Positions 35,781-43,886 of a stretch of 64,000 bases of DNA are shown here, piece by piece; within the stretch, counting starts at the first letter, position 1, and every line of letters begins with the position of its first letter. The stretch comes from Oscillospiraceae bacterium. GTDB lineage: Bacteria > Bacillota > Clostridia > Oscillospirales > QAMX01. Made by a program: the position numbers and the translations under genes. The notes under the pieces were generated by a model. It was not told the DNA's origin, made no database searches, and saw nothing but the letters and a program-made list of their open reading frames with translations. The DNA is taken from the NCBI GenBank assembly GCA_015067825.1, contig SVLQ01000010.1, positions 1 through 64,000 on the forward strand. Direction: 5' to 3'.

Positions 35781-36683
35781 ATGAAACATTTTTCTCTGAA
35801 TGAAAACGGCACGTTCCGTATTTGCCAGCTGACCGATATCCACCTCGAGCACGACCGCCTGCACGAAGAGGGCGAAAAAACCTATGCGCTGATCAAAAAT
35901 GCCGTCCGCGATACCAACCCCGACCTCGTCGTCATTACCGGTGACCTTGCGTGGGGCACCAACGACGATCTCGAGATCGACCGTTTGGCGTCGATCATGG
36001 AAGAACTTGGCGTCGCGTGGGCGCCGGTCCTGGGCAATCACGACGGCCAGGATCTCGCCGGCGGCGGTGAGGCCGGCCGCGAGATGTTTGCCGGGTTCCT
36101 CGCCAACCGCAAAGGCGGCCTCTTCGAGCTCGGCCCGAAAGACATCGCCGGCCATGGGAACTATACGGTTACCGTCGGCGGCACGGCGGATGCGCCAAAG
36201 TGGGTACTCTATCTGCTCGATTCCCGCGAAAACGGGTTCGATTTTTCGCAGGTGCTTTGGTATAAAAATACGTCGGAGGCCTTCGGCAACGACCACAGCG
36301 AGCTGGCGTTTTTTCATATTCCGCTCCCCGAATACGATTGGGTGTGGGACTACGTCGATTGTCTTGGCTACAATCAAGAGCAGGTGGCTGCAATGCCGCT
36401 CAACGTGGGTATGTTCTCGGCGATGGTGCGCCGCGGCAGAATGCGCGGTACGTTCGTCGGCCACGACCATATCAACGATTTCGAGGGCACGCTGCGCGGT
36501 ATCCGCCTCTGCTACGGCCGCGGTTCGGGTTACCAGTGCTACGGTATGAACGGCTTTGAACACGGTGCGCGCATCATCGACCTCAAGCCCGACGGCACGT
36601 TCGATACGCAGATCTATACGGAATCCGGCGCACTCTACCACCAGGAGCGTGAACATTCGCACAAAGTCAACAGCAAATGCTGA
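35781..36683 (+). CDS. Metallophosphoesterase, second of a tandem pair
   Basis: 300 aa with the same motifs in the same order: TDIHLEHDR, VITGDLAWG, LGNHDGQ, FFHIPLPE and VGHDHINDFEGTL. The two paralogs share long blocks such as RIIDxxP/A ends and IRLCYGRGSGYQ, so they arose by tandem duplication, yet the middle regions differ enough to suggest separate substrates. GAAGGAGGAAG precedes ATG 35781. No extra domain or signal peptide. Confidence 0.9.
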   Translation: MKHFSLNENGTFRICQLTDIHLEHDRLHEEGEKTYALIKNAVRDTNPDLVVITGDLAWGTNDDLEIDRLASIMEELGVAWAPVLGNHDGQDLAGGGEAGREMFAGFLANRKGGLFELGPKDIAGHGNYTVTVGGTADAPKWVLYLLDSRENGFDFSQVLWYKNTSEAFGNDHSELAFFHIPLPEYDWVWDYVDCLGYNQEQVAAMPLNVGMFSAMVRRGRMRGTFVGHDHINDFEGTLRGIRLCYGRGSGYQCYGMNGFEHGARIIDLKPDGTFDTQIYTESGALYHQEREHSHKVNSKC

Positions 36684-36696
36684 TTGGTGCTGAAGG

Positions 36697-37059
36697 ATGT
36701 ATCAACATACCCCACGGCTCACGCCGCTTGCAAAAGAACTGCGCAAACGTCTGACCGCCGAAGAACGGCATCTTTGGTACGATTTTCTGCGGTCGTATCC
36801 GGTACGGTTCCTGCGGCAAAAGATTGTGGGAACGTATATTGTCGATTTTTATTGCGCGTCGGCAAAGCTGGTGGTCGAATTGGATGGTTCACAGCACTAT
36901 CAGGCAGACGGATTGCGTTCAGACGCCGAGCGGACCGCGTTCCTGCAAGGTTGTGGGCTGAAGGTCATGCGGATTCCCAATAACGCGGTGCATCAGGATT
37001 TCCGCGGTGTTTGTGAAGCAATTGATACAGCGGTAAGGGATGCTTTGGAGCAGAGGTGA
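36697..37059 (+). CDS. DUF559 domain-containing protein (endonuclease-like)
   Basis: 120 aa with the DUF559/Vsr-like fold: KELRKRLTAEERHLWYDFLR, FLRQKIVGTYIVDFYC, KLVVELDGSQHY and VMRIPNNAV. The Asp of IVDFYC and the Glu of VELDG are positioned like the PD-(D/E)xK nuclease catalytic residues. The ribosome site before ATG 36697 is weak (GAAGG). The stop codon is followed within eight bases by a large array of palindromic repeats of the same types found at 28 kb. A role in DNA cleavage linked to these repeats is conjecture. Confidence 0.8.
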   Translation: MYQHTPRLTPLAKELRKRLTAEERHLWYDFLRSYPVRFLRQKIVGTYIVDFYCASAKLVVELDGSQHYQADGLRSDAERTAFLQGCGLKVMRIPNNAVHQDFRGVCEAIDTAVRDALEQR

Positions 37060-37067
37060 ACGGCGTC

Positions 37068-37850
37068 CACCCGCAACAGGAATCCCCCAGTCTTCCGCGT
37101 TTGCTTGCGCAATCGCGGAAGCCAGCCCCCTTTACAAGGGGGCCTTGGAGCCTGCCGTTCCCACCGCCACACGGCAAAGCCTCGCCACCTGCGTTGGCTA
37201 ACCACCCAAGCCTCCCTTGTAAAGGGAGGTGGGTTTTGCCGCAGGCAAAAGCCGGAGGGATTCCGATCCCACCGCCGCACGGCAAAATCTCTCCACCCGC
37301 AGCAAGAATCCCCCAGTCTTCCGCGTTTGCTCGCGCAATCGCGGAAGCCAGCCCCCTTTACAAGGGGGCCTTGGAGATTACCGTTCCCACTGCCGCACGG
37401 TAAAGTCTCTCCACCGACATTGGATAGCCACCCAAGCCTCCCTTGTAAAGGGAGGTGGGTTTTGCCGCAGGCAAAAGCCGGAGGGATTCCGTTCCCATCG
37501 CCACACGGTAAAGTCTCTCCACCGGCGTTGGCTAACCGCCCAAGCCTCCCTTGTAAAGGGAGGTGGGTTTTGCCGCAGGCAAAAGCCGGAGGGATTCTGT
37601 TCCCGTCGCCGTGCAATAAAGTTTCTCCACCCGCAACAGGAATCCCCCAGTCTTCCGCGTTTGTTTACGCAATCGCGGAAGCCAGCCCCCTTTGCAAGGG
37701 GGCCTTGGAGCCTGCCGTTCCCAACGCCGTACGGCAAAGTCTTTCCACCGACATTAGTTAGCCACCCAAAGCCTCCCTTGTAAAGGGAGGTGGGTTTTGC
37801 CGCAGGCAAAAGCCGGAGGGATTCTGTTCCCGTCGCCGCGTGGTAAGGTC
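37068..37850. repeat. Alternating palindromic intergenic array, locus 2 (A-B-A-B-B-A-B)
   Basis: Nearly 900 bases without a gene. Unit A copies start near 37068, 37292 and 37629; unit B copies lie near 37210-37262, 37435-37490, 37546-37600 and 37771-37825. Each B unit holds CCTCCCTTGTAAAGGGAGG and TTTTGCCGCAGGCAAAA stems; each A unit holds CTTCCGCG...CGCGGAAG. Copies are almost identical to those at 28181-28775. Open frames through the array encode repeated peptides and are not genes. Confidence 0.9.
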
Positions 37851-37948
37851 TCTTTGCCTGTGATAACAGACGCGCCACAGATCACATAGCCTATCCCGCT
37901 TTAAAAAAGTTCGTTGCTCTTCCAAAAAAACGCAAAGGAGAATCTCCC

Positions 37949-40312
37949 ATGAAAAATCGCACGTTTTTGCTCGCTTTGCTGCTAATGCTCTTCTGCCTTG
38001 CCGGCTGCGGCGGGGAAGAGCCTACTGAAACCGATCCGCCGGAATCGCCCGAACGCCCGGCGAAAACCGAGGAGGCCGCCTTGATCCCCGAAGACGGTGT
38101 CGTCAAAATTGAGGACGAAACCGGCACCTACGAGGTCGTCTACGCCGAGGGTCTCAAGGAAATTACAATGGACGAAGAGACCAACGTGCTCGTCTCGGCC
38201 GACGACGAAAACTTCATCTACACGTTTGAAAACGCCGATCTCGTCCTGAGCATGATGCGCGAGGGCGACGTTTTCTGCGGCATTCTGCCCGATAGCGGCG
38301 AGGCGCTTGCGATCGTCGTCCGCGAGATCGAGAAAAACGGCGACTCCGTTACCGTCTACGGCGTGCAGCCGACGCTGGAGGATTTGTTTGAGTCGATCGA
38401 GATCGAGGCGACTTACGGTGCCGACGCGCTCATTGTCGACGAGCTTGCCGAAGGCGTGACGATGGAAGAAACGCCTGCCGATCCGTCACTTTCCGCAGAA
38501 ATACCGCGTGCGACAAACCTTGCAGCGCACCCTGCTCCGGGGCTGACCGCGCAAAACCTGGCCTCGCAGACGGTTGAGATCAACCGCACGTTTACTCAAG
38601 CGCTGCGCGTGGAAAACGACTATACGTTTGTGGAAGGGTCGGTATCGGAAACGATCGAATCTGTAACCGTATCCCTGGACTACACCCGTGGGAAAGACAA
38701 GGTCGTTGCATCCGTGGTTACGCGTACGACCGATTCGCTCCGTGCGGATTTGGGTATTCAGGCCGGTTGGGAAGATGATTTCGAGATCGGCGAATTCCAC
38801 GTAAAAACGTCGATTCCGTTCGTTACTGTTCCGCTGGAATTGAGCGTTCATGTGTCCTTTTCCGGCAGCGTCGGCGGTACGTTCGAGTACGAACAGACCC
38901 GCCTTTCCGGTTCGGAGGTCACGGCCACGACCATGGGAGTTACGCACCGGGATATTGACGAAGTGGTATCGAAGGACGTGAAGGCCGATTTTGTCAATTT
39001 CCAGGCCGAGGTAAAGGTTGGTCCCCAAATCAGTATCGGTGTGGCGGTTTTTAAGGATCTGCTTCGCGTGGACCTCGCGTTGGGCATGGGCGTGAAGATT
39101 GAGGCGGAGTACGCGCCGTTTGAGCCGTGGGACGAATTTGCCGATTCCTGTCACGACTGCGGCGTCTGTTTCGACGGCGAGATCAGCCTGTTTGTCGAGC
39201 TGGTCGGTAGCGCCAAGGCGAGTTTTCCGGGGCTTGAACCTGTTACTGCCTCGATCACGATGGCAGAGGTTACCAAAAAGCTCAATGATTTCTATGTTTC
39301 TCTCGGCCCCGATGGCCGCGCCGATCCGCGCTTCGGTTGGGGCGAATGCCCCTACCGCCGCTATCGCACGGAGGTGAAGGTGAGCAACAAGTTCGGTGAA
39401 ATCTACGGTGCAGAAGTTCACGCATCGTATCCCGATGGTCGCGTGGAAACTCAATGGTCGAACGAATACGGCATGGCCGTATTTTGGCTTCCGGAGGGGA
39501 GGAACTGGCTGGATGCGGAATATGGTGGCCGTATCAACGGCGATCACTACGAGATTGCTGCAAAACCCGGTAAGGCAGAGGTTAAACTGGATTTTGACCA
39601 ACGTGTGATTGTTGTATGTGATATGTTTATGCCGGAAGAAGATCCTGCACTGATTGCGTCTGTCCGTGCAAGATACCCGGATGCTGAATTTTATACAAAC
39701 GCAAATCTCGATTTCTACGAATGGTATATTGATGATCCTTGGAGAGTGGAAAGGTTTGTCAATCATTTTGTCGAAGACGTGGATGTCGGCGATATAATTA
39801 TTTGTCTTGATCCGTATGGGGCAGGGCTTAATAATCATATCGAATCAATGTTGCTCCTTGTGATCCAGGAACATGGAGAACTGGATTTTTTGACAGTGTA
39901 CGGAAATTCCGTAGGGGCAGATTATGAGTATGAGGTAGAAGCAACACCGAATCCGGATCGACCGGGATGGGATGCATATGTTGATTTCTATGTAAGCGAG
40001 GTGTATTTTGATGTCGCTGAAAAAATACGAACAGATGCCGAAATTGATGAACAGTTTAATTTGATCAATAAAGGATATATGGACGAAGGATTCGTGACGG
40101 GCCTTTGGTCTACCAGAAAACATATCTACAAAACGGAATATACCTGGTATCATCGAGACTATGGCTTTATGTATGCAGAAGATCACGGCTTGGATCATAA
40201 TACTGAAAGCAACGGTTATATTGAGTCGCAGGCAGATTCCTGGGGACAAGCTGCAATTGATTACGGTATGCAGTGCTTATTTCAGCAGGTCGATGCTTTG
40301 CTTGTTGACTGA
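37949..40312 (+). CDS. Large lipoprotein of unknown function, 787 aa
   Basis: Signal peptide with lipobox CLAGC (Cys 20), then a Glu/Pro-rich linker. Residues ~50-170 form a beta-rich domain with EDGVVKIEDETGTYEVVYA; the middle (~190-470) is beta-strand-rich with Thr/Val alternation and a CHDCGVCFDGE cysteine cluster; ~470-550 looks like an immunoglobulin/CnaB-like segment (VSNKFGEIYGAEVHASYPDG). The last ~240 residues are a different domain, beginning RVIVVCDMFMPEEDP, with many aromatic and acidic residues. From about base 39600 the codons become visibly more AT-rich, so the C-terminal domain may have a separate origin. AAAGGAGA lies ten bases before ATG 37949. No named family recognised. 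Confidence 0.75.
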   Translation: MKNRTFLLALLLMLFCLAGCGGEEPTETDPPESPERPAKTEEAALIPEDGVVKIEDETGTYEVVYAEGLKEITMDEETNVLVSADDENFIYTFENADLVLSMMREGDVFCGILPDSGEALAIVVREIEKNGDSVTVYGVQPTLEDLFESIEIEATYGADALIVDELAEGVTMEETPADPSLSAEIPRATNLAAHPAPGLTAQNLASQTVEINRTFTQALRVENDYTFVEGSVSETIESVTVSLDYTRGKDKVVASVVTRTTDSLRADLGIQAGWEDDFEIGEFHVKTSIPFVTVPLELSVHVSFSGSVGGTFEYEQTRLSGSEVTATTMGVTHRDIDEVVSKDVKADFVNFQAEVKVGPQISIGVAVFKDLLRVDLALGMGVKIEAEYAPFEPWDEFADSCHDCGVCFDGEISLFVELVGSAKASFPGLEPVTASITMAEVTKKLNDFYVSLGPDGRADPRFGWGECPYRRYRTEVKVSNKFGEIYGAEVHASYPDGRVETQWSNEYGMAVFWLPEGRNWLDAEYGGRINGDHYEIAAKPGKAEVKLDFDQRVIVVCDMFMPEEDPALIASVRARYPDAEFYTNANLDFYEWYIDDPWRVERFVNHFVEDVDVGDIIICLDPYGAGLNNHIESMLLLVIQEHGELDFLTVYGNSVGADYEYEVEATPNPDRPGWDAYVDFYVSEVYFDVAEKIRTDAEIDEQFNLINKGYMDEGFVTGLWSTRKHIYKTEYTWYHRDYGFMYAEDHGLDHNTESNGYIESQADSWGQAAIDYGMQCLFQQVDALLVD

Positions 40313-40334
40313 CAGAATTTATCCGCAAAAACCA

Positions 40335-40369
40335 ACGGCACGGATCACCGAAACGGTGATCCGTGCCGT
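40335..40369. terminator. Bidirectional terminator between convergent genes
   Basis: 16-bp perfect stem (40335-40350 with 40354-40369), AAA loop; on the - strand it is followed by GGTTTTTG, and on the + strand by ATTCTTT. Confidence 0.8.
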
Positions 40370-40375
40370 ATTCTT

Positions 40376-41809
40376 TCATATGGGGTATCCGCACCGCTCC
40401 AGCGCTTTCCTCGCGGCTTCTGCATCGACCCCGCGCACGACGTGGCGGCGGCGACGGCGCGCGGTCTCGAACACGTGGACGCTGCAAATTCCTTTGCGCA
40501 CCTGACGGGCGGTCTGTGCGACGGTGATGCGCGCAACGCGCTCCTTGGGGATCCACACGCGGTGGAAGCGCAGGCGGGAGAGATAGGCGAGCACGAGATG
40601 GTCGGGGTAGATGCCCATGCCGGTGTGGCGGAGGGCGGCAATCTTATGGCAGAGCTGCCAGAGGATCGCCAGCGAGGCCATCACGCCCCAAAACGTCATC
40701 AGCGAGACAAACGCCGGCAGCAAAAACGCGGCAATACCGCCGGCAACGGGGATGGCAAAGAGCAGCAGCGTCGGCATCAGCGTGTAGGCAATGCGCACCT
40801 TTTTGCGTTCAACGCGGATCGGACAGGCGAGCGAGCCGAGCTCCGGCAGAATTCGCCGCAGCTCGCGCACGGCGTCCATCGTGTCGCCCGAAGGGATGAT
40901 CGCCGGGGTGAAGGCGGCGAGGGTAAAGCCGGCGGCGTTGACGTAAACGCCCGTCCCGGTAAACCACCGCGCGAACAGCCCGCAGCGCAGATCGACCGAT
41001 TCGATCGCGGTCAGGCGCGTGTACAGGCGGTAACGCGTGAAAAGTCCGCCTTCCACGCAGAGCACGTCCTTGGCGCGCGAGACGGAAAACCGATAGTATT
41101 CGGCGAGATTGCGCAAAAATTCCAGCAGGTAAACGATGGCGAAGGTAAAAAGCGGGATGGCGACGACGGGCGGCAGCCCGAGCGAGACCTTGTGCACGAT
41201 CTGCGAGGCGAGGTTTAAAAAACGGTTGGCCGTTTGCTCGCCGGCGTAGCGGGCGGTGTTGGAGAGAACGGTGAGGGCGAAGGCGAATCCGCCGACGACG
41301 TTGGAGGATGCCGCCGCGGCGAGCGCCACCTCGGACGGATCCGGACGCGAGATCGCGCGGATGCGGACGGAGGCGTGGCCGCGGAAAAATGCTTCGATGC
41401 GGCGTACCTCGCGCTTGGAAACAAGGATCGGGTGGAAAAGGCGGTATTCGGCGGTGGCCGTTTCCGGCTGCACCATTGCCGCACCGAAGGGACGCAGATA
41501 AAACGGGTACGAAACGTGCATGGCCGAGAGGCAATCGGCGAAAAAAACGTCGGTCGTGCGCCAAAAGAGGCCGCGCGTATAGGTGAGGCGGTCGGATTCC
41601 AGCACCAACCGGCTCATTTTCCAGCGCAACCACGCGAGCAAAACGACCGCGCCGACCACGATCCCGTCGAGCCAAAGCCCCTTCACCCATGCGGCAAGCC
41701 CCTCGTCAACGGCGAAAACGCCGCGAAGGATCGGGATGGCCAGAAGGATGAGGTACTTTCGCAGGCTGATGACCGCGTTGAGCGGGTGCAGACGGAGCGC
41801 GCCGGTCAT
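40376..41809 (-). CDS. Bacterial PH-domain membrane protein, YdbT-like
   Basis: 477 aa with paired hydrophobic helices at ~residues 15-55, ~170-240 and ~350-400, and three bacterial PH-like (bPH2) segments, e.g. RLTYTRGLFWRTTDVFF, VEGGLFTRYRLYTRLTAIES and HLVLAYLSRLRFHRVWIPKE. This is the YdbT architecture, whose function is poorly known (bacteriocin resistance and membrane roles are reported for the YdbS/YdbT pair in Bacillus). ATG 41809 overlaps the stop of the upstream partner gene (ATGA). Confidence 0.82.
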   Translation of the reverse strand: MTGALRLHPLNAVISLRKYLILLAIPILRGVFAVDEGLAAWVKGLWLDGIVVGAVVLLAWLRWKMSRLVLESDRLTYTRGLFWRTTDVFFADCLSAMHVSYPFYLRPFGAAMVQPETATAEYRLFHPILVSKREVRRIEAFFRGHASVRIRAISRPDPSEVALAAAASSNVVGGFAFALTVLSNTARYAGEQTANRFLNLASQIVHKVSLGLPPVVAIPLFTFAIVYLLEFLRNLAEYYRFSVSRAKDVLCVEGGLFTRYRLYTRLTAIESVDLRCGLFARWFTGTGVYVNAAGFTLAAFTPAIIPSGDTMDAVRELRRILPELGSLACPIRVERKKVRIAYTLMPTLLLFAIPVAGGIAAFLLPAFVSLMTFWGVMASLAILWQLCHKIAALRHTGMGIYPDHLVLAYLSRLRFHRVWIPKERVARITVAQTARQVRKGICSVHVFETARRRRRHVVRGVDAEAARKALERCGYPI

Positions 41810-42246
41810 TTTCCGACCTCACGCGTATTGCAGCGGGAAACGAGCAACTCGGCTTCGGCCGCGCCGACGGCGTGGAGCCAGTATCGGTGCGAGGGGAGAC
41901 CGAACGTGAGAATCCGCTGGCGGAAGAGATGCATCAGCGGCGAGGCCGCGACTGTGACGGTCAGAACGTGCGCGAGCGGCACGACGGTCGTGCGCCGGCT
42001 GATTACGCCGTGGGTGATGCGGATCACGTCGCCGTCGAGATAGGCGGCGTAACGGCGGAAATACGCCGGCAGGTACCAGCAACCGTAAATTGCCGTCAGC
42101 GAAAACAGAACCGCCCCGGAAAGGATGCCGACGAGCGGTGCTTCGTGCAGCAGCTCGAGCACGAGCAAAAGTGCGGGAAAAACGAGCAGCAGGAGGCGGA
42201 TCAGCCATATGATCAGCGCTTTTCTGCCGTTTGTGAGCAGGATCAC
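41806..42246 (-). CDS. Bacterial PH-domain membrane protein, YdbS-like
   Basis: 146 aa from GTG 42246, with GGAGG nine bases upstream; longer in-frame starts lack a ribosome site and would overlap the promoter. Two membrane helices (~residues 10-50) precede one PH-like domain with LDGDVIRITHGVISRRTTVV and LPSHRYWLHAVGAAEAELL. It is the smaller partner of the overlapping downstream gene, as in ydbS-ydbT pairs. Confidence 0.82.
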   Translation of the reverse strand: MILLTNGRKALIIWLIRLLLLVFPALLLVLELLHEAPLVGILSGAVLFSLTAIYGCWYLPAYFRRYAAYLDGDVIRITHGVISRRTTVVPLAHVLTVTVAASPLMHLFRQRILTFGLPSHRYWLHAVGAAEAELLVSRCNTREVGK

Positions 42247-42282
42247 GGTGTCTCGCCTCCTTTTTCGTCCGTCGTTTTTCTT

Positions 42283-42311
42283 ATTATACTCGCATTGCGG
42301 TGCTAAATCAA
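42283..42311 (-). promoter_or_regulatory. Promoter of the PH-domain pair
   Basis: On the - strand, TTGATT (42306-42311), 17 bases, TATAAT (42283-42288). Confidence 0.65.
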
Positions 42312-42382
42312 CGGGATTTTGTAAAATCGGGCGGACGGCGGCACAAATAAATGCGGAAAGAAAATATTTTTTCAAAAAACGC

Positions 42383-42411
42383 TTGACAAAGAGGGGGCGG
42401 TGTGGTATACT
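42383..42411 (+). promoter_or_regulatory. Promoter of infC-rpmI-rplT
   Basis: Perfect TTGACA (42383-42388), 17 bases, TATACT (42406-42411) preceded by TGG. The transcript would have a leader of about 180 bases before infC. Confidence 0.8.
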
Positions 42412-42417
42412 ATTTTA

Positions 42418-42590
42418 GCAATAAAGTAGGTGCTTCCCGCCCTCACCCCCGAGCGATGCGCGACGGTGGTTTATACGGTTCGATCTCCGGTACTTTTTCT
42501 GCCGGTGATGCGTTTGTAGGCGGGGCTTTGCGGAAACCCCGCCGTTTTTGTTTTGCACCGCGGCGGGACAGGGTATTTTTTTGGAGGTGT
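42418..42590 (+). ncRNA. infC-rpmI-rplT mRNA leader, probable L20-type attenuator
   Basis: The long leader carries several GC-rich inverted segments and ends in a terminator-like hairpin (42519-42549) about 45 bases before infC. In Firmicutes the same operon is controlled by a leader to which ribosomal protein L20 binds, causing premature termination. The order promoter, structured leader, terminator, infC fits that arrangement, but the L20-binding fold was not demonstrated here. Confidence 0.55.
42519..42549 (+). terminator. Attenuator hairpin in the infC leader
   Basis: GGCGGGG (42519-42525) pairs with CCCCGCC (42537-42543), followed by GTTTTT. It lies upstream of, not after, the coding region, so it is probably conditional. 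Confidence 0.65.
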
Positions 42591-42595
42591 TTCCT

Positions 42596-43114
42596 ATCCC
42601 GAAAAACGAGCATATGATCAACGCGGAGATCCGCGATCCGTCCGTCCGCCTCATCGACGAGAACGGAGAACAGAAGGGTGTCGTCACCAATGCGGTCGCG
42701 CAGGCTGCGGCGAGAGAAGCCGGCCTCGACCTCGTGAAAATCGCACCGGGTGCTGTGCCGCCTGTCTGTAAGATCATGGACTACGGCAAGTTCAAGTTTG
42801 AACAGGCCAAAAAACTGCGTGAAACGCGGAAAAATCAGAACGTCGTCGACGTCAAGGAAGTCAAGCTTTCGGTCGGTATCGGCTCGCACGACTACGATTT
42901 CAAGCTCCGCAACGCGCAGAAATTCCTCTCCGACGGCGATAAAGTCAAGGTTTCGATCCGCTTCCGCGGCCGTGAAATGACGCACACCGATCTGGGTGCC
43001 GAGCTTCTGAACCGCTTTGCGGCAGACTGCGGCGAAGTCGGCAGCGTGGAAAAACCGCCGAAGCTCGAAGGCCGCCAGATGAGCCTTGTTATTTCCGCGA
43101 AAACCAATAAGTAA
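42596..43114 (+). CDS. infC: Translation initiation factor IF-3, probable AUC start
   Basis: 172 aa. GGAGG (42583-42587) is followed after eight bases by ATC at 42596 in frame; the first in-frame ATG (42614) has no ribosome site and would remove N-terminal residues. IF3 genes in other bacteria start with AUU or similar rare codons, which lets IF3 repress its own translation, so an AUC start is credible. N-domain: INAEIRDPSVRLIDENGEQ and LVKIAPGAVPPVCKIMDYGK; C-domain: VKEVKLSVGIGSHDYDFK and KVSIRFRGREMTHTDLG. Operon with rpmI and rplT. Confidence 0.93.
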   Translation: MPKNEHMINAEIRDPSVRLIDENGEQKGVVTNAVAQAAAREAGLDLVKIAPGAVPPVCKIMDYGKFKFEQAKKLRETRKNQNVVDVKEVKLSVGIGSHDYDFKLRNAQKFLSDGDKVKVSIRFRGREMTHTDLGAELLNRFAADCGEVGSVEKPPKLEGRQMSLVISAKTNK

Positions 43115-43178
43115 CGGCTGACTGCAGCCGCGGCGACAGTCCGCGGATGTTGTTTGACATATGAAAGGAGTCACAATT

Positions 43179-43376
43179 ATGCCCAAGTTAAAGTCTCGTT
43201 CCAGCGCGAAAAAACGTTTTTCGTTCACTAAGACCGGTAAAGTCAAGCGTAAGCAGGCGCTCAGAAACCACATTCTGACCCACAAGAGCACGAAGAAGAA
43301 GAGAGCTCTTCGTAAGCAGGCCTATGCCGCGGAAGTCAACGCGCCCGCCGTCCACAAGATGCTTCCCTACGCGTAA
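43179..43376 (+). CDS. rpmI: 50S ribosomal protein L35
   Basis: 65 aa, highly basic, with [19 protein letters not shown] at the N-terminus and RALRKQ in the middle, typical of bL35. AAAGGAG lies eight bases before ATG 43179. Second gene of the infC operon. Confidence 0.97.
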   Translation: MPKLKSRSSAKKRFSFTKTGKVKRKQALRNHILTHKSTKKKRALRKQAYAAEVNAPAVHKMLPYA

Positions 43377-43420
43377 GGCCCCGGTTGTACAATTTAGGTT
43401 ATTGAAAGGATTGAACTGAT

Positions 43421-43774
43421 ATGGCAAGAATTAAGGGCGCGATGATGACCCGTAAAAGAAGAAACAAGACCCTGAGACTCGCAAAGGGTTACTGGGGTGC
43501 AAAATCCAAGCACTTTAAGATGGCGAACCAGGCCGTCATGAAGTCGCTGACCTACGCTTATGTTGGCCGCCGCCTCAAGAAGCGTGACTTCCGCAGCCTG
43601 TGGATCACCCGTATTTCCGCGGCCTGCAAAGCCAACGACATCAACTACTCCCGTTTCATCAACGGCCTCAAGAAAGCCAACATCACGCTGAACCGCAAGG
43701 TTCTCGCCGATATGGCCCACAACGACGCCGCCGGCTTCGCCGCTCTCGTCGCTGCTGCTAAGGCTGCTCTGTAA
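43421..43774 (+). CDS. rplT: 50S ribosomal protein L20
   Basis: 117 aa with the bL20 signature [18 protein letters not shown] segment (here [19 protein letters not shown]) and [20 protein letters not shown]. It binds 23S rRNA early in 50S assembly and, in Firmicutes, the leader of its own operon. GAAAGGA precedes ATG 43421; a terminator follows 15 bases after the stop. Confidence 0.97.
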   Translation: MARIKGAMMTRKRRNKTLRLAKGYWGAKSKHFKMANQAVMKSLTYAYVGRRLKKRDFRSLWITRISAACKANDINYSRFINGLKKANITLNRKVLADMAHNDAAGFAALVAAAKAAL

Positions 43775-43789
43775 ATTCAGACAGAATTG

Positions 43790-43821
43790 CCGCCCCCGGA
43801 AAGCTTCCGGGGGCGGTTTTT
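43790..43821 (+). terminator. Terminator of infC-rpmI-rplT
   Basis: 12-bp perfect stem CCGCCCCCGGAA (43790-43801) with 43805-43816 and TTTTT. Confidence 0.92.
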
Positions 43822-43830
43822 GCTGCGCAG

Positions 43831-43865
43831 AAAAAGCAGGTACTGCCAAAAAGTACCTGCTTTTT
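43831..43865. terminator. Second, bidirectional terminator
   Basis: 14-bp perfect stem AAAAAGCAGGTACT (43831-43844) with 43852-43865; A-run and T-run on either side allow it to end the convergent - strand gene too. Confidence 0.8.
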
Positions 43866-43886
43866 GAATGCATTATTTGCGTAAAA

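Noticed and set aside
37056..37783. Overlapping open frames with repeated Pro/Leu-rich peptides
   Set aside because: They are translations of the palindromic A and B repeat units, in several frames and both strands, without start signals.
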